From Bacteroidales bacterium (GTDB taxonomy: Bacteria; Bacteroidota; Bacteroidia; Bacteroidales; UBA932): a stretch of 64,000 nucleotides of DNA. A model generated the notes under the pieces. It was given only the letters and a program-made list of their open reading frames with translations, was not told where the DNA came from and ran no database searches. Below are positions 8,585 through 17,352 of the stretch, in pieces; within the stretch, counting starts at the first letter, position 1; every line of letters starts with the position of its first letter. The stretch spans positions 1-64,000 of the forward strand of contig SUYN01000003.1 in the NCBI GenBank assembly GCA_015060405.1, in the 5' to 3' direction. Made by a program: the position numbers and the translations under genes.

Positions 8585-10782
8585 TTGGCGACTTCGCAGA
8601 GGAATTTCAGACGCACGAGTCGTACCTCCATCTCATCATAGTCTGAGCCGAGGTCTTCCATTGCGGCGGCAAGTGAATCAGACTGTGCCTCGTCGTGGAA
8701 ATAGTCGTATATCTCTTCCACCACATCGTCGTCAAGAGTCTGTTCTATGTAATAGTCCAGATTGAGCTTCGTGCCGGATGACACGATTGCCTCTATCTCG
8801 TCCAGCAGCTGTTCCATGTCCATGCCCTTGGCATCTGCAATGTCCTCCAAAGGCAGCTTCCTGTCGACGTTCTGGATGATGAACACCTTGTTTACGGACT
8901 TGTTCACTATGGACTTCATGACGAAGTCGTCAGGACGTTCGATTTCATTCTCCTCCACATATCTTGCAATGAGCTCTATGAACTCCTTGCCGAATTTGCG
9001 GGCCTTGCCCTCTCCGACTCCCTGGCAGTTCTTCAGTTCGTCGTAGGACATAGGATACATTATGGACATGTCCTCAAGTGAAGGGTCTCCGAAGATGACC
9101 CAAGGCTGGAGGTTCCTCTTCTTTGCGACATCCTTGCGCAGGTCCTTCAGCATTGCCAGCAGCTGGGCGTCGCCTCCGCCGCCTTTCGCAGCTGCAGCCG
9201 CAGCAGCGATGTCGTCGTCCTCGTCCTCGCCTTCCGAGAACTCCCTGTCTTCTGTGAGCATCAGCTCGTACGGTGCGTTATAGAATGCCTGTCCGGCTTC
9301 TGTGACGGATATGAGTCCGTATGATTCTATGTCCTTGTGCAGGAGTCTCAGCACCAGACCCTGGTGGATGACGGCATTCCAGAACCTGGCGGAGTGTTCC
9401 TTGCCTGCCCCGAACAGTTCCAGCTTGTCATGCCTGTACGACTTGATTATGGAGTTCATCTCTCCTGCAAGTATGTTGGCCAGATGCTCCATCTTGAACC
9501 TTTCCGGAAGGGTGCTGATGAGCTCGATGACCATGCTCATCTCCTCTCTTCCGTCGAACTGCTTCTTCGGATGCAGACAGTTGTCGCAGGCTCCGCAGTT
9601 CTCTACCTCGTAAGTTTCTCCGAAGTAGTTCAGCAGCAGCTTCCTGCGGCATGAATTGGATTCGGCATAGGCCACAGTCTCCATCAGGAGCTGTCTTCCT
9701 ATCTCCTGCTCCGCCACAGGCTTTCCCTGCATGAACTTCTCGAGCTTCTGGATGTCCTTGTAGCTGTAGAACGTTATGCACTGTCCTTCACGGCCGTCCC
9801 GTCCGGCGCGGCCTGTTTCCTGATAATATCCTTCAATGCTCTTCGGGATGTCGTAGTGGATGACGAAACGCACGTCCGGCTTGTCGATTCCCATGCCGAA
9901 CGCTATGGTCGCCACGATGACGTCCACATCCTCCATGAGGAACCGGTCCTGATTGTCGGCGCGCGTCTTGGCGTCAAGGCCGGCATGATATGGGGCGGCC
10001 TTGATACCGTTGATGTTCAGCAGCTCGGCGAGTTCCTCCACCTTCTTCCTGCTGAGGCAGTAGATGATTCCGGACTTGCCCGGGTTCTGCCTTATATATC
10101 GGATGATGTCCTTCTTCGGGTCGGACTTGTCCCTTATTTCATAATAGAGGTTAGGGCGGTTGAACGAAGACTTGAAGACTGTGGCGTCCGTGATGCCGAG
10201 GTTCTTCATGATGTCGCTCTGGACCTTGGGGGTCGCTGTCGCTGTCAAGGCTATGACCGGTGCGGTTCCGATCTCTTCGATGATGGATCTGATGCGTCTG
10301 TACTCCGGTCTGAAGTCATGTCCCCATTCGGAGATGCAGTGTGCTTCGTCGACGGCATAGAATGAGATCTTTATCTCCTTCAGCATGGCGACGTTTTCGG
10401 CTTTCGTGAGTGATTCCGGCGCCACATACAGGAGTTTGGTCGCACCGGACATCAGGTCGTTGCGCACCTCTGTTATCTGTGCCTTGTTCAGGGATGAGTT
10501 CAGGAAATGTGCTATGCCGTCGTTGCCTGAGACGAAACCTCGTATGGCGTCCACCTGATTCTTCATCAAGGCGATCAGCGGGGATATGACGATGGCCGTA
10601 CCCTCCATCACAAGCGCAGGCAGCTGGTAGCACATGGACTTGCCACCACCTGTAGGCATCAGCACAAAGGCGTTGTTGCCGCTTGTGAGGTGTTTTATGA
10701 TGCGTTCCTGGTCTGCCTTGAACGAGTCAAATCCAAAAAACTCCTTCAGTTTGGCATGTAACATTGCGGAGTCAGTTTCCAT
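8581..10782 (-). CDS. recQ: ATP-dependent DNA helicase RecQ
   Basis: About 733 residues from ATG 10782, where METDSAMLHAKLKEFFGF gives the normal RecQ N-terminus; an in-frame ATG at 10869 would add 29 atypical residues. A 3'-5' superfamily 2 helicase for recombination and fork repair. Domains: helicase core with MPTGGGKSMCYQLPA (Walker A), AVDEAHCISEWGHDFRP (DEAH) and QETGRAGRDG (motif VI); RQC zinc cysteines including CGACDNC near 380; an HRDC domain in the 530-610 region; then a C-terminal helical domain common in Bacteroidota RecQ. An Asp/Glu-rich plus poly-Ala linker (EDEDDDIAAAAAAAK) precedes the HRDC. Confidence 0.95.
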   Translation of the reverse strand: METDSAMLHAKLKEFFGFDSFKADQERIIKHLTSGNNAFVLMPTGGGKSMCYQLPALVMEGTAIVISPLIALMKNQVDAIRGFVSGNDGIAHFLNSSLNKAQITEVRNDLMSGATKLLYVAPESLTKAENVAMLKEIKISFYAVDEAHCISEWGHDFRPEYRRIRSIIEEIGTAPVIALTATATPKVQSDIMKNLGITDATVFKSSFNRPNLYYEIRDKSDPKKDIIRYIRQNPGKSGIIYCLSRKKVEELAELLNINGIKAAPYHAGLDAKTRADNQDRFLMEDVDVIVATIAFGMGIDKPDVRFVIHYDIPKSIEGYYQETGRAGRDGREGQCITFYSYKDIQKLEKFMQGKPVAEQEIGRQLLMETVAYAESNSCRRKLLLNYFGETYEVENCGACDNCLHPKKQFDGREEMSMVIELISTLPERFKMEHLANILAGEMNSIIKSYRHDKLELFGAGKEHSARFWNAVIHQGLVLRLLHKDIESYGLISVTEAGQAFYNAPYELMLTEDREFSEGEDEDDDIAAAAAAAKGGGGDAQLLAMLKDLRKDVAKKRNLQPWVIFGDPSLEDMSIMYPMSYDELKNCQGVGEGKARKFGKEFIELIARYVEENEIERPDDFVMKSIVNKSVNKVFIIQNVDRKLPLEDIADAKGMDMEQLLDEIEAIVSSGTKLNLDYYIEQTLDDDVVEEIYDYFHDEAQSDSLAAAMEDLGSDYDEMEVRLVRLKFLCEVAN

Positions 10783-10936
10783 AAGCCGAAATTTTTGGAT
10801 TACTAAATTAATGATTATTTTCTGAAACCTCAAATACTTTTCTCCGAAAAATCTCGTCAGAATCCGCATTTTACGAAAAAGCGAAAATATTCGACCTTAC
10901 AGACAGGCCAAAAAGATGTGATATTCAAAAAAATGC

Positions 10937-10944
10937 TATATTTG
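10937..10944 (+). promoter_or_regulatory. -7 promoter box for the FKBP gene
   Basis: TATATTTG is a perfect TAnnTTTG match, 42 bp before the ATG at 10986, in the divergent recQ-FKBP spacer. Confidence 0.6.
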
Positions 10945-10985
10945 CAGGTTGTATTGAAAAATATTAACAATTAATATATTGAAAA

Positions 10986-11729
10986 ATGAAAGCAATCAAA
11001 TTTCTGGCTACAGCAGCATGCGTTGCTGCTCTCGCAATCTCCTGCAACAATGCGGAGAATGTAAAGGTTGACGTCGAACTCCCTACAGCTGCCGAGGTGG
11101 ACTCTGTAAGCTACCTCATCGGTGTCAACTTCGGTTCATTCCTCAAGGGCAACAACTTCGCTGAGGATCTTGGCGAGATCAACATGGCAGAGCTCAAGAA
11201 GGGTATGGTGGACTTCCTCAAGGCTGAGGGTACTCCATATGATCCTGAGTTCGGTGACCAGTTCAAGGTGAACCCTAACGAGATGCAGAGAATCCTCAAC
11301 GGTTTCATCACAAAGAAGCAGACCTACAAGTCAGCAGTTAACCTCGCAAAGGAGCAGGAGTTCCTTGCAAAGAACGCTCTCAAGGAGAATGTCGACACAA
11401 CTGCAAGCGGTCTCCAGTACACGATCATCGCAGAGGGTGCTCCTGAGAAGATCGCTCCTCAGGACACTGTATGGGTGAACTACAAGGGCACTCTCCTCGA
11501 CGGAACTGTATTCGATGAGAACGACTCCACAATGTTCGTCGCTAACCGCGTGATCAGAGGATGGACCGAGGGTCTCGGACTCATCGGTGAGGGCGGAAAG
11601 GCTACTCTCTACATCCCTGCAAAGCTCGGATACGGTGAGAGAGGAAACCGCAGCATCGCTCCTAACTCGACACTCATCTTCGACGTCGAGGTCCTCAAGG
11701 TAGGTAAGTTCGTACCTAAGGAGAACTAA
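10986..11729 (+). CDS. FKBP-type peptidyl-prolyl isomerase lipoprotein
   Basis: 247 residues. The signal peptide ends in the lipobox LAISC (Cys near 20), so it is a lipid-anchored envelope protein. Residues ~35-120 resemble the FKBP-N dimerisation helices (SVSYLIGVNFG...), and ~130-245 the FKBP catalytic domain (GLQYTIIAEG, VNYKGTLLDGTVFDEN, GWTEGLGLIGEGGKATLYIPAKLGYGERG). It should assist folding of exported proteins. Codon choice is strongly biased (CTC, ATC, AAG), suggesting high expression. Its TAA overlaps the ATG of the DUF3127 gene (TAATG). Confidence 0.93.
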   Translation: MKAIKFLATAACVAALAISCNNAENVKVDVELPTAAEVDSVSYLIGVNFGSFLKGNNFAEDLGEINMAELKKGMVDFLKAEGTPYDPEFGDQFKVNPNEMQRILNGFITKKQTYKSAVNLAKEQEFLAKNALKENVDTTASGLQYTIIAEGAPEKIAPQDTVWVNYKGTLLDGTVFDENDSTMFVANRVIRGWTEGLGLIGEGGKATLYIPAKLGYGERGNRSIAPNSTLIFDVEVLKVGKFVPKEN

Positions 11730-12151
11730 TGGCACTGGAACTTGAGGGCAGGATAGCCCGTAAGCTCGGTGTCCAGACCGGAACATCGGCAAGAGGCGCC
11801 TGGTCAAAGCAGGAGTTCATCTTCGAGTACCAGGAAGGCAACTTCCCGTCTCAGGTGTGCATGAACGTCTGGGGCGAGGACAAGGTAAGGGAACTGGACA
11901 GGTTCCAGGTAGGCGACAAGGTGAAGGTGTCCTTCAATCTCAGCAGCCGTGAGTACAACGGCCGTTGGTATTCGGACATAAGGGCATGGAGGATAGAACC
12001 GGCTGCAACGCCGCAGGCAAGCTACGACTACAATGCTTCGGCAGGAGCGTATGCGGCACCGACAGGTCCTTCAGCACCACTTCCTTCAGCACCACTTCCT
12101 TCAGCAGACGACATGTCGTCGCCTCTGTCGGATGAGGACCTGCCGTTCTAA
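11729..12151 (+). CDS. DUF3127 domain protein
   Basis: 140 residues. The first ~95 match DUF3127 (LEGRIARKLGVQTGTSARGAW, FEYQEGNFPSQVCMNVWGEDKV), a small Bacteroidota OB-like family of unknown function, possibly nucleic-acid binding by analogy with single-strand binding proteins. The tail is low-complexity: a PSAPL repeat, then an acidic end SPLSDEDLPF, reminiscent of the acidic SSB C-terminus (DxxPF). Translationally coupled to the FKBP gene. Confidence 0.82.
   Translation: MALELEGRIARKLGVQTGTSARGAWSKQEFIFEYQEGNFPSQVCMNVWGEDKVRELDRFQVGDKVKVSFNLSSREYNGRWYSDIRAWRIEPAATPQASYDYNASAGAYAAPTGPSAPLPSAPLPSADDMSSPLSDEDLPF
12068..12109 (+). repeat. 15-bp tandem repeat inside the DUF3127 gene
   Basis: The unit CCTTCAGCACCACTT occurs at 12068 and 12083, with a partial third copy at 12098. 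It encodes PSAPL repeats in the linker and is in frame, so slippage would change linker length without a frameshift. Confidence 0.85.
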
Positions 12152-12180
12152 GCCTGCCGGTACAGAACCTATCATATATG

Positions 12181-12216
12181 AATATCGGGATGCCGTGGGC
12201 GTCCCGATATTTTTTC
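12181..12216 (+). terminator. Rho-independent terminator
   Basis: A perfect 10-bp stem (AATATCGGGA at 12181 with TCCCGATATT ending 12211) and a T-run end the FKBP-DUF3127 transcript. Confidence 0.85.
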
Positions 12217-12228
12217 ATAAAAAATTCT

Positions 12229-12236
12229 TATTTTTG
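12229..12236 (+). promoter_or_regulatory. -7 promoter box upstream of the DUF308 gene
   Basis: TATTTTTG fits TAnnTTTG. It directly follows the terminator and would give a leader of about 80 nt. Confidence 0.5.
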
Positions 12237-12323
12237 CACTTTATGTGTATCGGGGTCTGTCCGAGGATGGGACCGCTCCCCGGGGATGGCGTTGAATTAT
12301 ATAGGTATTAAATTGACATACAG

Positions 12324-12956
12324 ATGATTACATTTGGTTACAAAAGCAGGTTTACAGGCCCGGTAAGGGCTCTTGCAGCCTTGGCGGTAGGTGTCATGAT
12401 GGTGGTAAGTCCCGGCAATGCATTCGCGTCGGTCGTGAAGATCATAGCAGCCTTCCTTCTTGCCACAGGCCTTGTGTCACTTATTTCAGGTCTGAGGGAC
12501 AAGGTGAACAACACCTTGCCGATAATGGCGGTCAATGCGGCTGTCAACATATCCATAGGTATTGTGCTTTTCATCTTCCCCGGCTTTGTGGCGAGGTTCA
12601 TCATATATCTCATCGGCTTTGCACTGCTTGTGTTCGGAATCATGCAGCTCGTGACGCTGTTCAGCGCCAGGGGCGTGGTCCAGATCGGCCTTCTGGCCTT
12701 TGTGCTGCCGGCCATAGTGACAGTGGTGGGATTCTTCATGCTCTTCAATCCGTTTGCCGAGTCTGTCATGAGCATAATGGCAGGTGTGGCTCTTCTGATA
12801 TATGGAGCTTCTGAGCTGCTTTCGTCCTGGAAGATGAAACAGGCCATGGACGAATATGAGATACATATGCCGAAGGCGGACAATCAGCCGGCCGCACAGG
12901 ACATGGCTGATGCCGACGTGAAGGATGTCGAATACGAAAAGGTGGACGAACAGTAG
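12324..12956 (+). CDS. DUF308 (HdeD-like) membrane protein
   Basis: 210 residues with six predicted membrane segments in pairs (ALAALAVGVMMVV, VVKIIAAFLLATGLVSLI, ISIGIVLFIFPGFV, IIYLIGFALLVFGIMQL and two more), the pattern of DUF308/HdeD-family proteins. HdeD is linked to acid resistance in E. coli; the role here is unknown. The C-terminal ~30 residues are a charged cytoplasmic tail. It ends three bases before the dnaG start, so the two are probably co-transcribed. Confidence 0.82.
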   Translation: MITFGYKSRFTGPVRALAALAVGVMMVVSPGNAFASVVKIIAAFLLATGLVSLISGLRDKVNNTLPIMAVNAAVNISIGIVLFIFPGFVARFIIYLIGFALLVFGIMQLVTLFSARGVVQIGLLAFVLPAIVTVVGFFMLFNPFAESVMSIMAGVALLIYGASELLSSWKMKQAMDEYEIHMPKADNQPAAQDMADADVKDVEYEKVDEQ

Positions 12957-12959
12957 GAT

Positions 12960-14990
12960 ATGATTCCTCAGGAGACAGTCAACAGGATACTTGATGTCGC
13001 TCAGATAGAGGACGTCATCGGTGACTTCGTGACCCTGAAAAGGGCCGGGGCCACCTATAAGGCCTGTTGCCCTTTCCATAACGAGAAGACTCCGTCGTTC
13101 GTGGTCTCTCCTTCCAAGGGGATATTCAAGTGTTTCGGATGCGGCAAGTCCGGTACTGCCGTGGGCTTTGTCATGGAGCATGAAAGCCTGTCGTATGTCG
13201 AGGCTCTGAAGTATCTTGCAAGGAAGTATCACATAGAGGTGGTGGAAAAGGAAGAGACTGCCGAGGATATTGCCAGCAGACAGCGTAACGAAAGCCTTCT
13301 CCTTGTCTCTGAATTTGCGGGGAAGTTCTTTGTGGACAACATGCAGACGCCTGACGGTCAGGTTATTGCCTATCAGTACTTCAAGAGCAGGGGCCTGGAG
13401 GACGAGACCATAAGGAAATACGGACTTGGCTGGGCTCCCGCAGACAGGACGACCTTCACGACTAAGGCCCGCGCGGCAGGCTACAAGGAGGAGTATCTTC
13501 TTGACACCGGCCTTTGCAAGAAGTTCGATGACGGCAGGGTAGTGGATACGTTCTACGACAGGGTCATCTTCCCGATCCATTCCGTGCAGGGCAGGGTGAT
13601 AGCCTTCGGCGGCCGCACCTTGAAGTCCGACAAGAGCATTCCGAAATATGTCAATTCGAAGGAGACGGAAATATATGTAAAGAGCAGGTCTCTTTATGGA
13701 ATCCATTTCGCGAAGAACGAGATCTCCCGCCAGGACAAGTGCATCCTTGTGGAGGGATATCTGGATGTACTGTCGATGCATCAGCTCGGAATCACCAATG
13801 TGGTGGCCTCGAGCGGCACTTCGCTCACGGTGGAGCAGATAAGGCTCATAAAGAAGTTCACTGACAACATAACCATAATATATGACGGCGATAGCGCAGG
13901 CATAAAGGCTGCCTTGAGGGGTACCGACCTCGTGCTTAAGGAGGGTATGAAGGTGAAGACCGTCCTCCTTCCGGACGGACAGGATCCTGATGATTTTGCA
14001 AGAAGGCACACTCAGGAAGAAGTGAGGGATTATATCGCCGGGAATGAAAAGGACTTCATAGGTTTCAAGACCGACCTCCTCCTCGACGAAGCCGGCCAGG
14101 ATCCTCTGAAGAGGGCTACACTGATCAACGAGATAGCAGACACCATAGCGCTGATTCCTGATGCTGTGGTGAGGTCCGTCTATGTGCAGACATCGTCTTC
14201 GAGATTCGACATCGATGACCGTATTCTCCTGGAAAGGGTGAACAGAACCCGTTCCGAGATGCTTGTCAGCAGCCGTAAAGAGATGGAAAGGGAGCGCCAG
14301 AGGGCGGAAGCAAGGTCTGGTGCCGATGTTCCGCCGCCTCCGGTGGATGATTATGGTGTTCCGGAGGATTCTGAGGTGATGCCTTATGATGTTCCGGCAA
14401 TATACTCCGTTCCTGCGCAGACTGGGCCGGTAGTCATCAATGAGCCGTATCTGGCACCGTGCGAGAGTGACCTTCTCCGCTTCATCCTGGAGGAAGGCTG
14501 TTCGGAACTTAAGTTCGACATAGATTCAAGATACTACATGGAAGGTGACCATGTGAATGTGGCTGAGTTCATAGACGGCATCCTTGCAGATGATGACACT
14601 GCATTTGCAAACCAGTCATACAGAAAGGTTTATGATGCCTATTTTGCCTTGTATGACGAGGGACTGAGCCAGCTTCAGATCCAGACAAGGCTGATGAACA
14701 GCATGGATGAGGAGATCGCCGCCGTGTCAAAAGATCTTCTCATCGAGAAGTATCAGCTGACCGTGAAGAATTATGAGCAGTCACTGACGGCTACATCTAC
14801 CAAGCTGGTGCAGTATGTCCCGAAGGCCCTGCTTGTCTACCAGTGCAAGAAGGTGGAGCTGCTCATGAAGCAGCTGACCAGAGAACTGGCTTCAGAGACG
14901 GATCCCCAGCGTCAGGTGGAGCTCCTGACAAGGATCAGCGACTGCACCAGAGCCAGGACAAGGCTGAACAACGAACTTGGCCGCGTGTGA
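12960..14990 (+). CDS. dnaG: DNA primase
   Basis: 676 residues. Synthesises RNA primers at the replication fork. Domains: CHC2 zinc finger (CCPFHNEKTPSF...FKCFGCGKSG) at ~36-64; catalytic core with TOPRIM motifs ILVEGYLDVLSMHQ near 260 and IIYDGDSAG near 310; an extended Pro/acid-rich linker (~440-490); and a C-terminal helicase-interaction region (~490-676). The length exceeds E. coli DnaG mostly through the linker and tail, as in other Bacteroidota. Confidence 0.96.
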   Translation: MIPQETVNRILDVAQIEDVIGDFVTLKRAGATYKACCPFHNEKTPSFVVSPSKGIFKCFGCGKSGTAVGFVMEHESLSYVEALKYLARKYHIEVVEKEETAEDIASRQRNESLLLVSEFAGKFFVDNMQTPDGQVIAYQYFKSRGLEDETIRKYGLGWAPADRTTFTTKARAAGYKEEYLLDTGLCKKFDDGRVVDTFYDRVIFPIHSVQGRVIAFGGRTLKSDKSIPKYVNSKETEIYVKSRSLYGIHFAKNEISRQDKCILVEGYLDVLSMHQLGITNVVASSGTSLTVEQIRLIKKFTDNITIIYDGDSAGIKAALRGTDLVLKEGMKVKTVLLPDGQDPDDFARRHTQEEVRDYIAGNEKDFIGFKTDLLLDEAGQDPLKRATLINEIADTIALIPDAVVRSVYVQTSSSRFDIDDRILLERVNRTRSEMLVSSRKEMERERQRAEARSGADVPPPPVDDYGVPEDSEVMPYDVPAIYSVPAQTGPVVINEPYLAPCESDLLRFILEEGCSELKFDIDSRYYMEGDHVNVAEFIDGILADDDTAFANQSYRKVYDAYFALYDEGLSQLQIQTRLMNSMDEEIAAVSKDLLIEKYQLTVKNYEQSLTATSTKLVQYVPKALLVYQCKKVELLMKQLTRELASETDPQRQVELLTRISDCTRARTRLNNELGRV

Positions 14991-15049
14991 TGCGGCATCC
15001 TCCCGGCCAGTCGGGAACCATAAAGATGAAGGATATATAAAACAAAGAT

Positions 15050-17218
15050 ATGATGGAAAAGAAATTCAACAGAACACTTGTGACCTGTGCGCTTCCATAT
15101 GCGAACGGTCCGGTGCACATCGGCCATCTTGCCGGAGTGTATGTGCCTGCGGACATCTATGTCAGGTATTTGAGAATGAGGGGGGAGGATGTCCTCTATG
15201 TCTGCGGATCGGATGAACACGGCGTGCCTATCACGATCAAGGCCCAGAAGGAGGGATGCACCCCACAGGACATAGTGGACAGGTACCATAGGATAATCAA
15301 GGATTCCTTTACAGGACTGGGAATCAATTTTGACATATACTCAAGGACCTCCTCAAAGACCCATCACAAGAATGCGGCTGATTATTTCCGCAAGCTCTAT
15401 GATGAGGGCAAGTTCATCGAAAAGGTAAGCGAGCAGTATTATGACGAGGAGACAAAGACCTTCCTTGCAGACCGTTACATCACGGGTACATGTCCACGTT
15501 GCGGTGCGGAAGGTGCCTATGGTGACCAGTGTGAGAAATGTGGTGCCACACTCAGTCCGGACGAGCTGATCAACCCGAAGTCAGCCCTCAGCGGAGGCGA
15601 GCTTGTGAAGAAGGAGACCAAGCACTGGTATCTTCCTCTTGACCAGTACGAGAAATGGCTTTCGGAGTGGATCCTCGAGGGACATAAGGAGTGGAGAAGC
15701 AATGTATATGGCCAGTGCAAGAGCTGGATTGACGGAGGCCTCCAGCCGCGTGCGGTGAGCCGCGACCTGAACTGGGGCGTTCCGGTACCGGTGGAAGGCT
15801 CTGATGGAAAGGTGCTCTATGTGTGGTTTGACGCTCCCATCGGATATATTTCCAACACACAGGAACTCCTTCCTCAGTCATGGGAGAAGTGGTGGAAGTC
15901 GGAGGATACGAAACTGGTCCACTTCATCGGAAAGGACAACATCGTGTTCCATTGCATCGTGTTCCCTTCGATGCTGAAGGCGGACGGCAGCTATATCCTT
16001 CCGGACAATGTCCCGGCAAACGAATTCCTCAATCTCGAGGGAGACAAGATCTCCACATCCAGAGGATGGGCCGTATGGCTCCACGAGTATCTCGAGCAGT
16101 TCCCGGGACAGGAGGACGTGCTCCGTTACGTGCTCACTGCCAATGCGCCTGAGACCAAGGACAATGATTTCTCATGGAAGGACTTCCAGGCACGCAACAA
16201 CAGCGAACTGGTGGCCATCCTCGGTAACTTCGTGAACCGCGCAGTGGTCCTTACCCATAAGTACTTTGACGGGAAGGTGCCTGCTGACCTCAAGCCAGAA
16301 GCTGCTGATGCAGAGACGCTTGCACAGATCCAGCCTCTCAAGGAGGAGATGCAGCGCTACCTCGACGGCTACAAGTTCCGTGAAGCCCTCAAGGAGGCGA
16401 TGAACATCGCACGTCTTGGAAACAAGTACCTCACGGACACAGAGCCGTGGAAGGTCGCAAAGACTGATATGGACAGGACAGCTTCGATCCTGAACGTGTC
16501 TCTCCAGATCTGCGCTTCTCTTGCAATCGCATTCGAGCCTTTCCTTCCGTTCTCGGCAGAAAAGCTCCGCGGCATACTCAACGTAGGAATCGCAGCTGGT
16601 ACAGACCATCGTGCAGGAGAAGAAGGATCTGTCAGCGAGAATATATACAAGGACGGTGAAGGTGCTGCCCTGCATACAGGTGTTGCCTATGACGGCATCG
16701 TGCTATCATGGGACGACCTTGGAAAGGCCTCCCTTCTTCCTGCAGGCCATCAGCTCAATCCTGCGACACTTCTTTTCGCCAAGATAGAGGATGAGGTCGT
16801 GGATGCCCAGATTGCGCGCCTTGAGACCATCCGCGCAGAGCGCGAGGCGGCGGCAAAGGCTGCAGAGGCGGCTGTAGTGACTCCGCAGAAGGAGGAATGT
16901 TCTTTTGATGACTTCCAGAAGATGGACATCCGTACTGCTACAGTGCTCGAGGCTGAGCGTGTTCCCAAGACTGACAAGCTTCTTAAGCTTACCATCGATA
17001 CAGGCATCGACAAGAGGGTGATTGTTTCAGGTATTGCCGAGCAGTATTCTCCTGAGGAGATGGTCGGCAAGCAGATATGTATCCTTGCGAACCTTGCTCC
17101 GCGCAAGATACGCGGCATAGAGTCGAAGGGTATGATCCTCATGGCACGTCAGAACGACGGCAAGATGCGTTTCGTCACTCCTGCCGAGACTCTCTGTAAC
17201 GGTGCGGAAATCGGTTGA
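15050..17218 (+). CDS. metG: Methionyl-tRNA synthetase with C-terminal tRNA-binding domain
   Basis: 722 residues; the start could also be the next codon (15053). Charges tRNA-Met. Seen: HIGH-type motif [12 protein letters not shown] near 20, zinc knuckles CPRCGAEG...CEKCGAT near 145-165, the KMSKS equivalent as DKISTSRG near 335, and a C-terminal EMAP/Arc1p-like OB domain ([29 protein letters not shown] onward, ~620-722). Around residues 511-553 there is an extra ~40-residue stretch of low conservation between the anticodon-binding domain and the conserved [15 protein letters not shown], which I do not recall in relatives. 59 bp separate it from dnaG. Confidence 0.96.
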   Translation: MMEKKFNRTLVTCALPYANGPVHIGHLAGVYVPADIYVRYLRMRGEDVLYVCGSDEHGVPITIKAQKEGCTPQDIVDRYHRIIKDSFTGLGINFDIYSRTSSKTHHKNAADYFRKLYDEGKFIEKVSEQYYDEETKTFLADRYITGTCPRCGAEGAYGDQCEKCGATLSPDELINPKSALSGGELVKKETKHWYLPLDQYEKWLSEWILEGHKEWRSNVYGQCKSWIDGGLQPRAVSRDLNWGVPVPVEGSDGKVLYVWFDAPIGYISNTQELLPQSWEKWWKSEDTKLVHFIGKDNIVFHCIVFPSMLKADGSYILPDNVPANEFLNLEGDKISTSRGWAVWLHEYLEQFPGQEDVLRYVLTANAPETKDNDFSWKDFQARNNSELVAILGNFVNRAVVLTHKYFDGKVPADLKPEAADAETLAQIQPLKEEMQRYLDGYKFREALKEAMNIARLGNKYLTDTEPWKVAKTDMDRTASILNVSLQICASLAIAFEPFLPFSAEKLRGILNVGIAAGTDHRAGEEGSVSENIYKDGEGAALHTGVAYDGIVLSWDDLGKASLLPAGHQLNPATLLFAKIEDEVVDAQIARLETIRAEREAAAKAAEAAVVTPQKEECSFDDFQKMDIRTATVLEAERVPKTDKLLKLTIDTGIDKRVIVSGIAEQYSPEEMVGKQICILANLAPRKIRGIESKGMILMARQNDGKMRFVTPAETLCNGAEIG

Positions 17219-17226
17219 TTCCTGGA

Positions 17227-17335
17227 ACACCTGTGTCACCTTTTGTCTGAAAAATGACACAGGTGTATGGCAAAACTGCTGAATCAGGGTAAATAGACGA
17301 CACCTGTGTCAAAAATGAGATGAAAAGTGACACAG
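17227..17335. repeat. Tandem pair of ACACCTGTGTCA hairpins
   Basis: ACACCTGTGTCA (17227) pairs perfectly with TGACACAGGTGT (ending 17266) over a 16-base loop. A second hairpin with the same core, CTGTGTCA (17304) and TGACACAG (ending 17335), follows 37 bp later, 17 bp before the murB ATG. They occupy most of the metG-murB gap and could terminate metG transcription or structure the murB leader. Confidence 0.8.
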
Positions 17336-17352
17336 CTATATAGAGAAGAGAC

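Noticed and set aside
12486..14009. 507-residue minus-strand open frame opposite DUF308 and dnaG
   Set aside because: It lies over two well-recognised plus-strand genes, has no family resemblance and a His/Arg-rich composition typical of an antisense frame.
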